Shown here one piece after another: positions 1 to 7,793 of a stretch of DNA of 13,473 nucleotides; position 1 is the stretch's first letter; each line of letters begins with the position of its first letter. Both the position numbers and the translations under genes were made by a program. The DNA comes from Prasinococcaceae sp. CCMP 1430 (Eukaryota > Prasinodermophyta > Palmophyllophyceae > Prasinococcales > Prasinococcaceae): the NCBI GenBank assembly GCA_013416795.1, contig RQSC01000020.1:101280-114752 (forward strand), written 5' to 3'. The notes beneath the pieces are model-generated. The model did not search any database and was not told the DNA's origin. It saw nothing but the letters and a program-made list of their open reading frames with translations.

Positions 1-510
1 GCGGCCGCGGCCGCGGTGGGCGGGAACGGCCGCGGCGACGCGCCGGTGTCCGCGGAGGAGCTGCGGCTGGGCGCGTACGGAGCGCTGGGTCTCGCGTGCG
101 AGGCGGTCGTGGGGGTGTCCGCCGCGCACGTCTACAGCTACGGCTGCGGCCTGCCGCCGGGGCCCGCAGGCCTCGAGGGCCTGGGCGAGGGGCTGAGCTA
201 TCTCGGTGTCACGGGCGTCCTCGCTGCGTCATTGGTGACGAAGGTGCAGACGGGCTCGGGCCTCCCCACCGGCCGCCCAGGCTATCAGCTGGGGCCAGGC
301 GCCCTGCTGGGCCTCGCCGAGGGCATTGCCTACCTCTACGTCGCCGCACTCGCGCTGCTCATTGCCGCGGGCGTCGCGCTCGGCGGCGTCGACGCCGTGC
401 TGCCACCGCCCGACGACGTGGTGTGCGGCGCCGCTCGCGAGGCCGCCGACGCGTCGCCGGCCGCACGCCTGGACCCATGCACGTATGACGCAGACATCTG
501 CGTGCGCTGA
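1..510 (+). CDS. Small glycine-rich multi-pass membrane protein, 5'-truncated
   Basis: The frame is open from base 1 to a TGA at 508-510, so the gene is cut by the window edge. The GTG at 16 is not a credible eukaryotic start. About 170 residues are visible. Three hydrophobic, glycine/alanine-rich stretches stand out: around LRLGAYGALGLACEAVVGVS, LGEGLSYLGVTGVLAASLV and LLGLAEGIAYLYVAALALLI. The last two share a G-x-x-EG-(L/I)-(S/A)-YL pattern, which suggests a duplicated hairpin. The tail contains three cysteines and is hydrophilic. This resembles small plastid/thylakoid membrane proteins of unknown function in algae and plants, but I do not recognise the family with certainty. Its 3' end faces the 3' end of the DJ-1 gene (convergent, about 100 bp apart). 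The reading frame and coding strand are fairly secure; function and localisation are inference. Confidence 0.6.
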   Translation, partial: AAAAAVGGNGRGDAPVSAEELRLGAYGALGLACEAVVGVSAAHVYSYGCGLPPGPAGLEGLGEGLSYLGVTGVLAASLVTKVQTGSGLPTGRPGYQLGPGALLGLAEGIAYLYVAALALLIAAGVALGGVDAVLPPPDDVVCGAAREAADASPAARLDPCTYDADICVR

Positions 511-611
511 GGGCGTGGGGGCCTCCTCACAAGCAGCCGCGACGCCAGACGCGCGCTGGCGCGCGTGTACATGTACTAGTAAACGTATTACCGCTCGCCG
601 ACCGGCGCGCG
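511..611. other. Convergent intergenic gap (3' ends of two genes)
   Basis: About 100 bp separate the stop of the membrane-protein gene from the stop of the DJ-1 gene. A locally AT-richer patch at about 567-592 (catgtactagtaaacgtatt) is the most obvious departure from the surrounding GC-rich sequence. It probably lies in the overlapping 3' UTR/polyadenylation zone of both genes. No RNA gene or further ORF is supported. Confidence 0.4.
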
Positions 612-1343
612 TCAACGCCACGACTCGTAGCCCTCGTGGAGGACCATGGGGCCGGCAATCTCATCGGCGACGTCGGCGCCGCATAGCTCCTCGACCGCCG
701 CCAACGCGAACTCGAACGCGGTCCCCGGCCCCCGCGACGTCAGCAGGCCCGGCTCGCGCACGACGCGGCTCGCCTGCGCGCTCGGATCGGGCAGTTTGTC
801 GCTACGATCGGTGGAGATGCGCACGAGATGTCCGCGCAGTGCGCAACGGCGCGTGGGGGCCGCAGCGAGCTCGTGCGTCAGCATGTGCAGGGGCGCGCGA
901 AACGACCACAGGGGCAAGACAGGGTGCATGCGGGAGGGCCGATGGGCCTCGCACCTGAAGGCCGGGTGCGCGGTCGCCTTGGTGTCCTCGGTGATGACGC
1001 CCCACGAGGCGAGGGCCACCTGCGGTGCGGCGCAGATGGCGCCGACGAGCGCGCCTCGCTCATTCTGCGCGCACACGGCCTCGCGCAGCGTGTCGCTGTC
1101 GCGCAGGCGTTCGGCGCCCGGCATGCCGCCTGGCAGCAGCACCGCGTCGTACTGCGCGCCCGCCGCAAGTGCGTCGGCAAGCCCGGCGTCGGCCACCAGG
1201 CGCGTGCGACGCGCACACTCAACCTGCAGGCGGCCATCCTCGACCGATGCGACAGTCACATCCACGCCCGCACGGCGCAGCACGTCAATAATGATCACTG
1301 CCTCCATCTCCTCGCTCCCGTCGGCGACCGGCACGAGCGCCGT
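612..1343 (-). CDS. DJ-1/PARK7/PfpI family protein (one intron; start unresolved)
   Basis: This is the glutaminase/PfpI-fold family that includes DJ-1, associated with redox protection and glyoxal/methylglyoxal detoxification. Core motifs are present in order: LVPVADGSEEMEAVIIID, whose Glu after Met matches the acidic residue beside the nucleophile; VLLPGGMPGAE; the nucleophile elbow GAICAAP with the catalytic Cys; ATAHPAF; and LTSRGPGTAFEFAL near the C-terminus. Splicing 954-802 (minus GTGCGAG...CGTAG) joins HPAF to SDKLPD exactly as in the family, giving a core of about 192 residues (family about 185-195). Exon parts are 955-~1343 and 612-801; the stop is TGA at 614-612. No in-frame ATG lies between the core and the divergent GPN3 gene, because the only nearby in-frame Met is inside the EEME motif. 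The true start is therefore hidden by an upstream exon or by a sequence error near the N at 1447. Family call is firm; the 5' end is not. Confidence 0.88.
   Translation of the reverse strand, partial: TALVPVADGSEEMEAVIIIDVLRRAGVDVTVASVEDGRLQVECARRTRLVADAGLADALAAGAQYDAVLLPGGMPGAERLRDSDTLREAVCAQNERGALVGAICAAPQVALASWGVITEDTKATAHPAFRCEAHRPSRMHPVLPLWSFRAPLHMLTHELAAAPTRRCALRGHLVRISTDRSDKLPDPSAQASRVVREPGLLTSRGPGTAFEFALAAVEELCGADVADEIAGPMVLHEGYESWR
802..954 (-). other. Stop-free 153-nt GT-AG intron in the DJ-1 gene
   Basis: On the minus strand the exon ends TTCAG and the intron begins GTGCGAGG at 954. It ends GATCGTAG at 802, and the next exon starts CGACAAACTG. The split codon AG/C gives Ser. The length is divisible by three (51 codons) with no in-frame stop, so a naive ORF reads through and inserts 51 foreign, His/Arg/Pro-rich residues between HPAF and DKLPD. 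DJ-1 proteins have no insertion at this place, which is the main evidence for the intron. Confidence 0.85.
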
Positions 1344-1517
1344 CGGCGCGGCCGCGGCCGCGGCCGCGCGCGGCCACGAGTACGCGCGCCACGGCGCACG
1401 CGCGCGCGACAAGCGCTCATGGTCCGAGTGGTGGCGCGGTGCAGCTNCGCCGCGGAGGCGGGAGGCGCAGCGAGCCGAGCGGGCCGCCGCGCGCGCCGGC
1501 CGCCGCCGCCGGCCGTC
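1344..1517. promoter_or_regulatory. Short shared upstream region of DJ-1 (-) and GPN3 (+)
   Basis: Only about 174 bp separate the start of the DJ-1 core from the GPN3 ATG, so the two divergent genes must share a compact, probably bidirectional promoter. The stretch is extremely GC-rich, contains a GGCCGC-type repeat at about 1349-1370, and has one undetermined base (N) at 1447. No TATA or CCAAT box is evident. A minus-strand ATG at 1420-1418 could start DJ-1 but is out of frame with the core by one base. Confidence 0.45.
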
Positions 1518-2523
1518 ATGAAGTACGCGCAGCTTGTGTGTGGGCCCGCCGGCGCGGGCAAGAGCACGTACTGCGCGACGTTGCTCAACCATACCGAGGC
1601 GTCGGGCGCGCGGCGGGACATGAAGGTTATCAACCTCGACCCGGCAGCCGAGGATTTCTGCTACCCGGTCGCCATCGACATTCGCGAGCTCGTGAGCCTT
1701 GAGGACGTCATGGAGGAGTTGGGGCTCGGCCCCAACGGGGGCCTGCTGTACTGCTTCGACTACCTGCAGGAGCACCTCGAGGACTGGCTGCAGGAGGAGA
1801 TGGACCAGTTCGCGGACGAGACGTACTTCCTCATAGACCTGCCCGGTCAGATCGAGCTCTTCACACACGCGCCCGTGCTGCGCAAACTCGCCGACTCGCT
1901 CACCGCATGGGACGTGCGCGCGTGCGCCATCTACGTGCTAGACTCGCACTTCGCGTCGGACGTCACCAAGTTCATCAGCGGCACCATGGCATGCCTGAGG
2001 TGAGCGGTCAGCGAGCTGCGGCGTGTGCAGCGAAGGAGCACGAGGGGAAGCACGCAACGCTGAGCGCTCTTGCTCCCCCGCCGCGCGCGCCAGATGCGTG
2101 GGCGCGGCTGCCCGCGTGAACGCCGTGCTGACTGTGCGCGTTGCCGACGCCGCCGTGCCGCCGCGCGCGCGCAGCACGATGGTGATGCTGGAGCTGCCGC
2201 ACGTCAGCGTGCTCTCCAAGGTGGACAAGATCCCCGAGGAGGAGCGAGGCAAGCTCGACGAGTTCCTGCACCCCGACGCGCGCCTGCTCATGGCGGACCT
2301 CGCCGCGGACACCCCACCGCGGCTGGCCAAGCTGAACAACTCGGTGGCTGCGCTGCTAGACGACTACTCGCTGGTTAGCTTCCTGCCTTTGGATGTGAAG
2401 GACGAGGACACCGTCGCCGTCGTGCTGATGCACGCCGACGAGGCCCTACAGTTCGGCGAGAACCAAGAGCCACAGGAGCACATCCCGCCCGACGCCGACG
2501 ACGGGAATGACTTCGCGTTCTGA
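1518..2523 (+). CDS. GPN3: GPN-loop GTPase 3 (one intron)
   Basis: GPN-loop GTPases of the GPN3 (yeast Npa3-related) group act in the cytoplasm with GPN1 in assembly and nuclear import of RNA polymerases. Exons are 1518-1999 and 2175-2523; the product is 276 residues, close to the usual 275-285. Motifs: P-loop GPAGAGKST at 9-17; NLDPAAE at 39-45; the family-defining GPN insertion at 71-73 in LGPNGGLLYCFDYL; G3 DLPGQIELFTH from 107; G4 SKVD at 175-178 just after the splice junction; DDYSLVSFLPLD in the C-terminal third; and an acidic tail ending DAF-like (DFAF). The N-terminus KYAQLVCGPAGAGKSTYCAT and KFISGTMACL-S-TM match GPN3 better than GPN1 or GPN2. Start ATG 1518 is the only one that fits. 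It is divergent with DJ-1 and convergent with the oxygenase gene. Confidence 0.95.
2000..2174 (+). other. 175-nt GT-AG intron of GPN3
   Basis: The donor is CTGAG/GTGAGC at 1999/2000, with an in-frame TGA immediately inside the intron. The acceptor is GCGCGCAG at 2174. The junction codon AG/C gives Ser in ...MACLSTMVMLELP, colinear with GPN3 proteins. Its length is not a multiple of three. It carries no long pyrimidine tract, only a CGCGCG-rich acceptor side. Confidence 0.9.
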
Positions 2524-2810
2524 GGGGCTTCCGCCGGGGGCGGCGCCCGCGTCGGGTAGAGCTCGAGGCGACGCACAAGGCACAATTAATAGTCGACGAC
2601 CCTGCATAGTACAGTGACACCGAGCAAGCGTGCGAGCGCATGGCGGGAGCACGGCGCGCGCTCTTCGATGGCTGCGCGCGCACGCGCGTGCTCGCGCATG
2701 CGTCTGCGAGCGCGCACTCGCTCACGGGGCTGCTCTGGCACGCGACGAGCACCGCGCACTGGCAGCCTGACCGAGGCGGGCCGGTGCAAATCCTGTGTGC
2801 ACACATCGCT
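2524..2810. other. Convergent intergenic region GPN3 / oxygenase
   Basis: About 287 bp hold the 3' flanks of GPN3 (+) and the oxygenase (-). An AT-richer island lies at about 2580-2592 (gcacaattaatag), and an alternating purine-pyrimidine CGCG/CATG-rich run lies at about 2674-2702. Small ORFs on both strands here are Arg/Ala-rich with no recognisable motif, and I do not call a gene. Confidence 0.4.
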
Positions 2811-3617
2811 CTACATGCGCGTCCCGAGTAGCGCTCGGATGCTCCAGCGCTCTTTCGTCGGGACTTTGCCAGCACCGCTGCCTGCCACACAGGGCGGGGC
2901 GGTCGCCCCGACGAACGACGCGCAGAGGAGTGTGCGCCGCACCCGCGACGCGTTCGCGCCGCCGCGGTGCCATGTGAGGGAGTCCATCAGCACCAAGTCG
3001 CCTGCGCGCAGCTCGTACCACACCGGCTCGCGTGTCCCCCCGCCCCCCGCGGGCGGGGCCCGCCAGCAATTGTCCGGGAAGCAGCGCGGCGCGTGTGTCC
3101 CGGGGACAAAGTACGTCGGGCCCGCTGCCTCGTCCGCGACATCGTGCAGCGCTACAAACATCGTCACCACGCGCGCGCCGTCGTCGTCGCTCCAGGCGCC
3201 GTCAGCGTGTAGGTCCTGCGCTGCTGCACCAGGCTCGCTCGTGATGGCGAGCAGCTCGCGCAGCTCGGCGTCTGTGCCCAACGAATCCACGAGCGCAGCG
3301 CCAGCGTCGCCTGATAGCGCATCGCGCAGCACCGCCTCGACGGCCTGAGTGACGCGCAAGGCAAAGTCCCGCCTGTGTGCCACGCTGCCATCACCCAATA
3401 GGCCGCTGCCCACGGCAGGTGCCAGCGCAAAAGGGATGAAGTGGCGGCCAGCACCCTGTGCCTCGGCTCGCGCGCTCTCCGCCATGGTCTGCGGTAGCGC
3501 TAGCATTTGGCCGAGGCCGGCAAGGACCTCCGCGAGGCACGCAGCGCATGCCGCTACGCCGCAGGCGCCGCGCTGCACGCTCACGCCTGCGGTATTCAGC
3601 TCCGCCGCCGCGCCCAT
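2811..3617 (-). CDS. Phytanoyl-CoA dioxygenase (PhyH)-like 2OG/Fe(II) oxygenase
   Basis: PhyH-type enzymes hydroxylate small substrates using 2-oxoglutarate, O2 and ferrous iron. Counting from the first ATG (3617-3615) the product is 268 residues. The first iron ligands are seen as H137-A-D139 in QDLHADGAWSDD. A typical strand follows (ARVVTMFVALHDV), then GPTYFVPGTHAPRCFPDN. The distal His217 is in AGDLVLMDSLTWHRGGANAS, with Arg residues at 225-228 able to bind 2OG. The opening LNTAGVSVQRGACG resembles the usual beginning of the fold. The frame stays open upstream through a GTG at 3734, but without ATG, so the ATG at 3617 is preferred; an extra 5' exon is possible. The substrate cannot be told. 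It lies downstream of, and on the same strand as, the MAP3K gene (194 bp gap). Family call good, specific function unknown. Confidence 0.85.
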   Translation of the reverse strand: MGAAAELNTAGVSVQRGACGVAACAACLAEVLAGLGQMLALPQTMAESARAEAQGAGRHFIPFALAPAVGSGLLGDGSVAHRRDFALRVTQAVEAVLRDALSGDAGAALVDSLGTDAELRELLAITSEPGAAAQDLHADGAWSDDDGARVVTMFVALHDVADEAAGPTYFVPGTHAPRCFPDNCWRAPPAGGGGTREPVWYELRAGDLVLMDSLTWHRGGANASRVRRTLLCASFVGATAPPCVAGSGAGKVPTKERWSIRALLGTRM

Positions 3618-3811
3618 CGCGGGGACATCGGGACGTGACCAGGGCAGCGGGCAGGCGCCGTGGAACACGAGTGGCGCGTGGACGCTACCGCCACTCCCCG
3701 CCTGCACACTCGCGCGTAGCGCGTGCGGCAGCACCTCCGCGCCTCCAGGCTCGGCGCGCCGCGTCTGGCGAAAATGGCGCTGTTTGGTGAGTGTGCACAG
3801 ACCGGGTACTC
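3618..3811 (-). other. Short tandem intergenic region, MAP3K 3' end to oxygenase start
   Basis: This 194-bp stretch must hold both the MAP3K 3' UTR and the promoter/5' UTR of the oxygenase gene, both transcribed on the minus strand. The oxygenase frame is open across it (no stop), so part could be translated if an upstream exon with an ATG exists. No TATA-like element was seen. Confidence 0.35.
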
Positions 3812-6800
3812 TTACAGCACGCTGTTGACGAGCAGAGCGTTGAGCAGCCCCCTGGCCATCTGCTGGACGAGCAGCAGCTCGCCGTCGCGTTCCCTCTCGA
3901 GCAGAGAGCGCAGCTGGCCCGCGAGGTTGTGCTGGACGATGAGCTGTTTGGGCTTGGGGTAGTGCTCATAGGTGATCTTGATCATCTTGAGGATCTTCAG
4001 CTGGCCCTCGGCGCTCAGGTTGTGCTCCTCGAGCCGCGAGATGAGCGCGGGCGCCAACCCGCTCGTGGCAAGGGCCACATTCATCCGTCTGCTCTTGGTG
4101 ATCACCCTCAGGAAGGGGTCAAGCGCGGCGACGAAAGGCGCCCCTGACAGGCGCGCGAACAGGTCAACCAGCCGCTGTAGTGCGTCGGGCTGCAGCAGCG
4201 CGGCCTCGACGCGTTCGGGCTCGTTGACGAGCCACACGGAGATAGAGTCCAGTGAGGTGACCTGCCAGAACTCCTGGGACAGGAGGTCGATGTAAAACTG
4301 CAGCCCGCTGTGGCGCCAGAGCTCAGCGCGCGTGCGTCGGCTGGCGTGCGCCATGTCGAGCAACAGCGGCAGCGCAAAGTGCTTGAGCGGCGAGTTGGTT
4401 GATACGAATCGGCGAAGGTGCGGCACGATGCCCGCCACGGCTGCTTGCTCCTGCCGGGTCTTGTTGATCTTGCAAAGGTTGTACATCGAGTTGAGCACCT
4501 GGTTGTGCATTTCCGCCCCGGCGGCGGCCGACGACTCCGCAAGGAAGGGGACCAGCCGCTTGATGGTGCCAGCGCGCTGTAGATCGTCGAGCGTTGTTGG
4601 CTCCGTGCTCAGCTGCTTGATAGACTTGAGCACCTTCACGAGCACATCCATCTCAAGCGAGTCGAGCGTCTTGTACAGCCTATGCAGGAGTGGCAGCACG
4701 CACATCTGCGACTTGACGACTTCATCTGCGTGGCTGAAGACCAGCAGCAGGTCGACGACTTTCTCGATGTACTCGCAACATCTCCGCAGCGACGCCGATG
4801 CTCGTGCCTTTTCCCGCTCGACTGCACCGCCCCCGCCCACCCCGGCGCCCTCCGCGCCGTTCTCGACAGCTCCGGGGTGGCTCTGCCCATCATTGGCGCC
4901 TCCACGCCGGTTGGCGGCCACCTCCTCCGCCTCAAGCGACTTTCGCTCCCCATTGATGGCCGCCAGCACGTCAACCAGTCGCTCGAGGAGGCCGCACTTG
5001 GAGAATAGGCGGGCGAAGTCATTCTTGGGTGTCGGGCTAAGCAGCTCGAAGACCTTCCAGATACCGTCGATGGCCATGAAGACGATATCGCGGTTCTCCT
5101 CGTAGTCATAGTCCAGAAATGTCACGAGCACGGGGAGGCCACGGCAGGCGATGAACATTTGAAGCGTGAGGGTCGACGTGGCAAGCATCTGCCTCACGAA
5201 CTCCGCGGCTTGGATGCGGATCGGGCGCATGGTCGAGCCGGCAAACCGCATGACTGTTGGCACCAGCCCGACGAGGCACAGATTCTCGATGAGCTCTGCG
5301 TTGTCCTCAATGGCCTGGTTGACGACAGACAGAACGGCGTTAAGAATCTGCGGGTTGGGGACGTCGAGCATCTCCATGATGGGGATGACGCCGCGATGCG
5401 TGATCAGGTGGCGCTTGGTTGACGGATACTCCTTGAAGAAGGCCACAAGCTTCTGGCACGCGCTCAAGACCACACCCTCGCGCTTGTCTGGGCGTAGCAG
5501 CGCGAGCTGCTGGTTGATCTCCTGCGCATTCCTGCCGTGCGGGTCGGCGCTGTCGGAGCCCCGCGCCCGCTCTTGGCTCTCGTACTCGACGTCCTCCTCA
5601 CCCATGATCGCAGCGAATGGATCGGCCTCGGCGTCGGCAGCGCTGCTCGCCGCCTCTTGCACCGCCGCCGCTGCCGCCCTGAGCTCGCGCCTGTGTTTCG
5701 CCAGCCTTGCGCGCAGTTGGTCTCCGAGTGTCACGCCAGGGGCGCTCGCGACCGCCCATGGCTGTCCCTCGAAGAGAGAGGGCAGGTCAAGCCTGTCGAC
5801 GTCGGCCAGCTGCTGCAGCCGCCCCGCTTGCGGCGCCAACTGCTCAGTCCGAAGCTGCAGACCCGCGTCAAGCAGAGGGACGTCTTCGGGGTTAAATCTT
5901 TGCTCGGTCCGCATGGCTTCCAGGCGCGCTTCGAGGCGGGTAGGGTCGTATGGCCCCCCGCCTGCCACATCAGCAGGTGCTGCAGACTGCGCGGCGGCCG
6001 CCCCCCCGGCCCCGACAGAGAGCGCCTCGCGCCCGTGCCCAGCCGCCTGTGCGCTCTCGTCAGACGCGCCTTCAGGGGGCGCCTTGTTCTTGCCTTTCGC
6101 AGATGCGGACAGCCGCCCGCTCGCGACTCCGTTGCTGCCAGGCGGCGCCCCCGCGCCGCCCGTGCCGCCATCGGCTCCCCCGTTGGCCGCCCCCTGCTCC
6201 CACAGAGACGAAGCGCGGGAGCGCGCACCAGCGTCCTGCACTCGCGGCGTAGTCACAGGCGGCGATTGGGACTCCGGCGAGCCTGCATCCAGCTGCTGCG
6301 CCGACTCGCCGTTGGCTCTGGCGCTCCTCTTTCCCGCAGAGGGCATGCGCGATGAATGTAGCCGGTGCTGCCTGCCCTTCTTCTTCGCATTGCGAATCCA
6401 TGGGTGGTTCAAAAGCGTGCGCGCGTCCGGTCGCAGTGTTGCATCCTTGCGAAAGCACTGGTGCAAGAAGTCCTCACAGCCCGGCGAGCAGTTGTCAGGA
6501 AGCTTCGGCAGGTCGTCCTGGACGATGCGGAAGAGCGCCGGCATAGGCTGGAGGTCAAAGTACGGCGGGTAGCTCGTGAGAAGCTCGATGATAGTGCACC
6601 CGACCGACCATATGTCAGAGCTGGAGCTCCACCCGGACATTTCGATGACCTCGGGCGCCATCCAATACGGCGAGCCCACCACGGAGTGCATTTTCTTGTC
6701 GCCCTCTGTGAGCTTTGTCGCCACCCCGAAGTCCCCCAATTTCGCCGTGCCCTCTTTGGTCACGAGGATATTGGCCGCTTTGATGTCTCTGTGCAGCACG

Positions 6801-7195
6801 CCCTGCTCGTGCAGGTACACCAAACCCTCCAGGACCTGCGCGATGTACATCGCTGCGAGGCTCTCGGGCAGCGCGCCGAACTTGGACGGCTTGATGGCCG
6901 AGGACAGCGCGCCGCCCTCGACGAACTCGAGGATGATATACAAGTGATTGCGCGTCTTGAAGGAGCCGAGGTACCGGACCACGTTGCGGTGGCGCAGCAT
7001 CTTGAGCAGGTCGATTTCGAGCATGATCGTGCCGAGCTCCTCGCTGGGGATGTTCTCCAGACTGACCTGCTTGATGGCCACGATATCTCCATTCTGTAGG
7101 TCGACGCCCTTAAACACTCTTCCGTACGCGCCCCTGCCGATCTCCTCGCCTAGGAGGTACTTCTCGTTGAGCGTACGGCGTCCGACGCGCGACAT
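3812..7195 (-). CDS. MAP3K-epsilon / Cdc7(Sid)-like protein kinase with ARM-repeat C-terminus
   Basis: A 1127-residue Ser/Thr kinase in one uninterrupted exon. The kinase domain spans about 13-267: GRGAYG loop 20-25, VAIK Lys42, helix-C Glu60, HRDIKAAN from 135, DFG 155-157, activation segment SVVGSPYWMAPE, SDIWSVGCTIIELL and a RPDARTLLNHPWI end. Residues about 270-440 are a low-complexity Pro/Gly/Ala/Ser linker. About 490-530 is an Ala-rich helical stretch followed by an acidic patch. From about 565 to the end lie ARM/HEAT repeats, including KREGVVLSACQKLVAFFKEY, FALPLLLDMAHASRRTR, PFLRVITKSRRMN and YEHYPKPKQLIVQHN, which closely follow the plant MAP3K-epsilon C-terminus. That family (related to yeast Cdc7p/Cdc15 of the septation network) acts in cytokinesis and cell expansion in plants. 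Start ATG 7195-7193 sits 12 residues before the kinase fold; the stop is TAA. Substrates and pathway here are inferred from homology only. Confidence 0.95.
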   Translation of the reverse strand: MSRVGRRTLNEKYLLGEEIGRGAYGRVFKGVDLQNGDIVAIKQVSLENIPSEELGTIMLEIDLLKMLRHRNVVRYLGSFKTRNHLYIILEFVEGGALSSAIKPSKFGALPESLAAMYIAQVLEGLVYLHEQGVLHRDIKAANILVTKEGTAKLGDFGVATKLTEGDKKMHSVVGSPYWMAPEVIEMSGWSSSSDIWSVGCTIIELLTSYPPYFDLQPMPALFRIVQDDLPKLPDNCSPGCEDFLHQCFRKDATLRPDARTLLNHPWIRNAKKKGRQHRLHSSRMPSAGKRSARANGESAQQLDAGSPESQSPPVTTPRVQDAGARSRASSLWEQGAANGGADGGTGGAGAPPGSNGVASGRLSASAKGKNKAPPEGASDESAQAAGHGREALSVGAGGAAAAQSAAPADVAGGGPYDPTRLEARLEAMRTEQRFNPEDVPLLDAGLQLRTEQLAPQAGRLQQLADVDRLDLPSLFEGQPWAVASAPGVTLGDQLRARLAKHRRELRAAAAAVQEAASSAADAEADPFAAIMGEEDVEYESQERARGSDSADPHGRNAQEINQQLALLRPDKREGVVLSACQKLVAFFKEYPSTKRHLITHRGVIPIMEMLDVPNPQILNAVLSVVNQAIEDNAELIENLCLVGLVPTVMRFAGSTMRPIRIQAAEFVRQMLATSTLTLQMFIACRGLPVLVTFLDYDYEENRDIVFMAIDGIWKVFELLSPTPKNDFARLFSKCGLLERLVDVLAAINGERKSLEAEEVAANRRGGANDGQSHPGAVENGAEGAGVGGGGAVEREKARASASLRRCCEYIEKVVDLLLVFSHADEVVKSQMCVLPLLHRLYKTLDSLEMDVLVKVLKSIKQLSTEPTTLDDLQRAGTIKRLVPFLAESSAAAGAEMHNQVLNSMYNLCKINKTRQEQAAVAGIVPHLRRFVSTNSPLKHFALPLLLDMAHASRRTRAELWRHSGLQFYIDLLSQEFWQVTSLDSISVWLVNEPERVEAALLQPDALQRLVDLFARLSGAPFVAALDPFLRVITKSRRMNVALATSGLAPALISRLEEHNLSAEGQLKILKMIKITYEHYPKPKQLIVQHNLAGQLRSLLERERDGELLLVQQMARGLLNALLVNSVL

Positions 7196-7793
7196 GGCTC
7201 CTCAAGCAGCTTTCGCTACGGGACCGCGGCGGCACACCCTCCACCGCACGCCCCACCGCGCGCCTAGGCGTCTGGAGCCACCGCAGTCGCGGCGAGTGCC
7301 CTACCGAAAACAACCCGCGGCGTCAGCGTTGGCGTTGGGCTGTTAGGGTACTGGTTGCGAGTGCACCCCGGCTGCCTTTCTCCCCCGGGTTTGACCCCAG
7401 TCATCCCCGGAATGCATCGTTTGTGTTCCATCGCTCCCTGCTCGTGTGGGCGTTTCCGCTTTTCGGTGCACCAGCGCGATGGTATGCACGTTTGCTTTGT
7501 TGACACGCAGGCGTGTGTTGTGGGGTGGGGTGAGGGATCTCCGTGGCTGAGAGCTCTGAAAGATCCAGCCGTGCGGGACAGATTTTATGCTTGGTTTCCG
7601 GCTCCGGGCGTCGCGCATGGATAAAGCTCGGGCCCCCGTGGCGCAGCGCGGGGCTGCCGTCAAGGGATGTCGCGTTGGGGGAGGCGCCGCGGGCGAGCCA
7701 TACCTCTCACCCACCCCCCTCCCGCCGATCCACCAGCGATGGCGGCTGTGGCGACGAGCGCGCGCCCGGCGCGCGACGCTGCCGGCGCGCCGA

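Noticed and set aside
646-1521. 291-residue plus-strand ORF across the DJ-1 gene
   Set aside because: It is Ser/Arg/Ala-rich with no motif and lies antisense to a gene with clear DJ-1 homology, so it is a shadow frame of GC-rich coding sequence.
612-1868. 418-residue version of the DJ-1 ORF starting at 1868
   Set aside because: Its first ~115 residues are antisense to GPN3 exon 1 and it also reads through the intron; only the part from about 1343 downward matches the family.
2670-2705. Alternating CGCG/CATG run as a Z-DNA or regulatory element
   Set aside because: Such runs are common throughout this very GC-rich sequence, so this one is not distinctive.
3618-3734. GTG-initiated N-terminal extension of the oxygenase
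   Set aside because: GTG is not a usual nuclear start codon, and the ATG at 3617 precedes the conserved opening of the fold.
5166-6572. 468-residue plus-strand ORF inside the MAP3K locus
   Set aside because: It is wholly antisense to the well-conserved kinase/ARM protein; its Ser/Ala/Pro-rich composition reflects the complement of GC-rich codons.
7626-7700. tRNA-like beginning (GGCCCCCGTGGCGCAGCGC)
   Set aside because: No matching 3' acceptor strand, anticodon arm or TTCGA-containing T loop follows, so no cloverleaf can be drawn.
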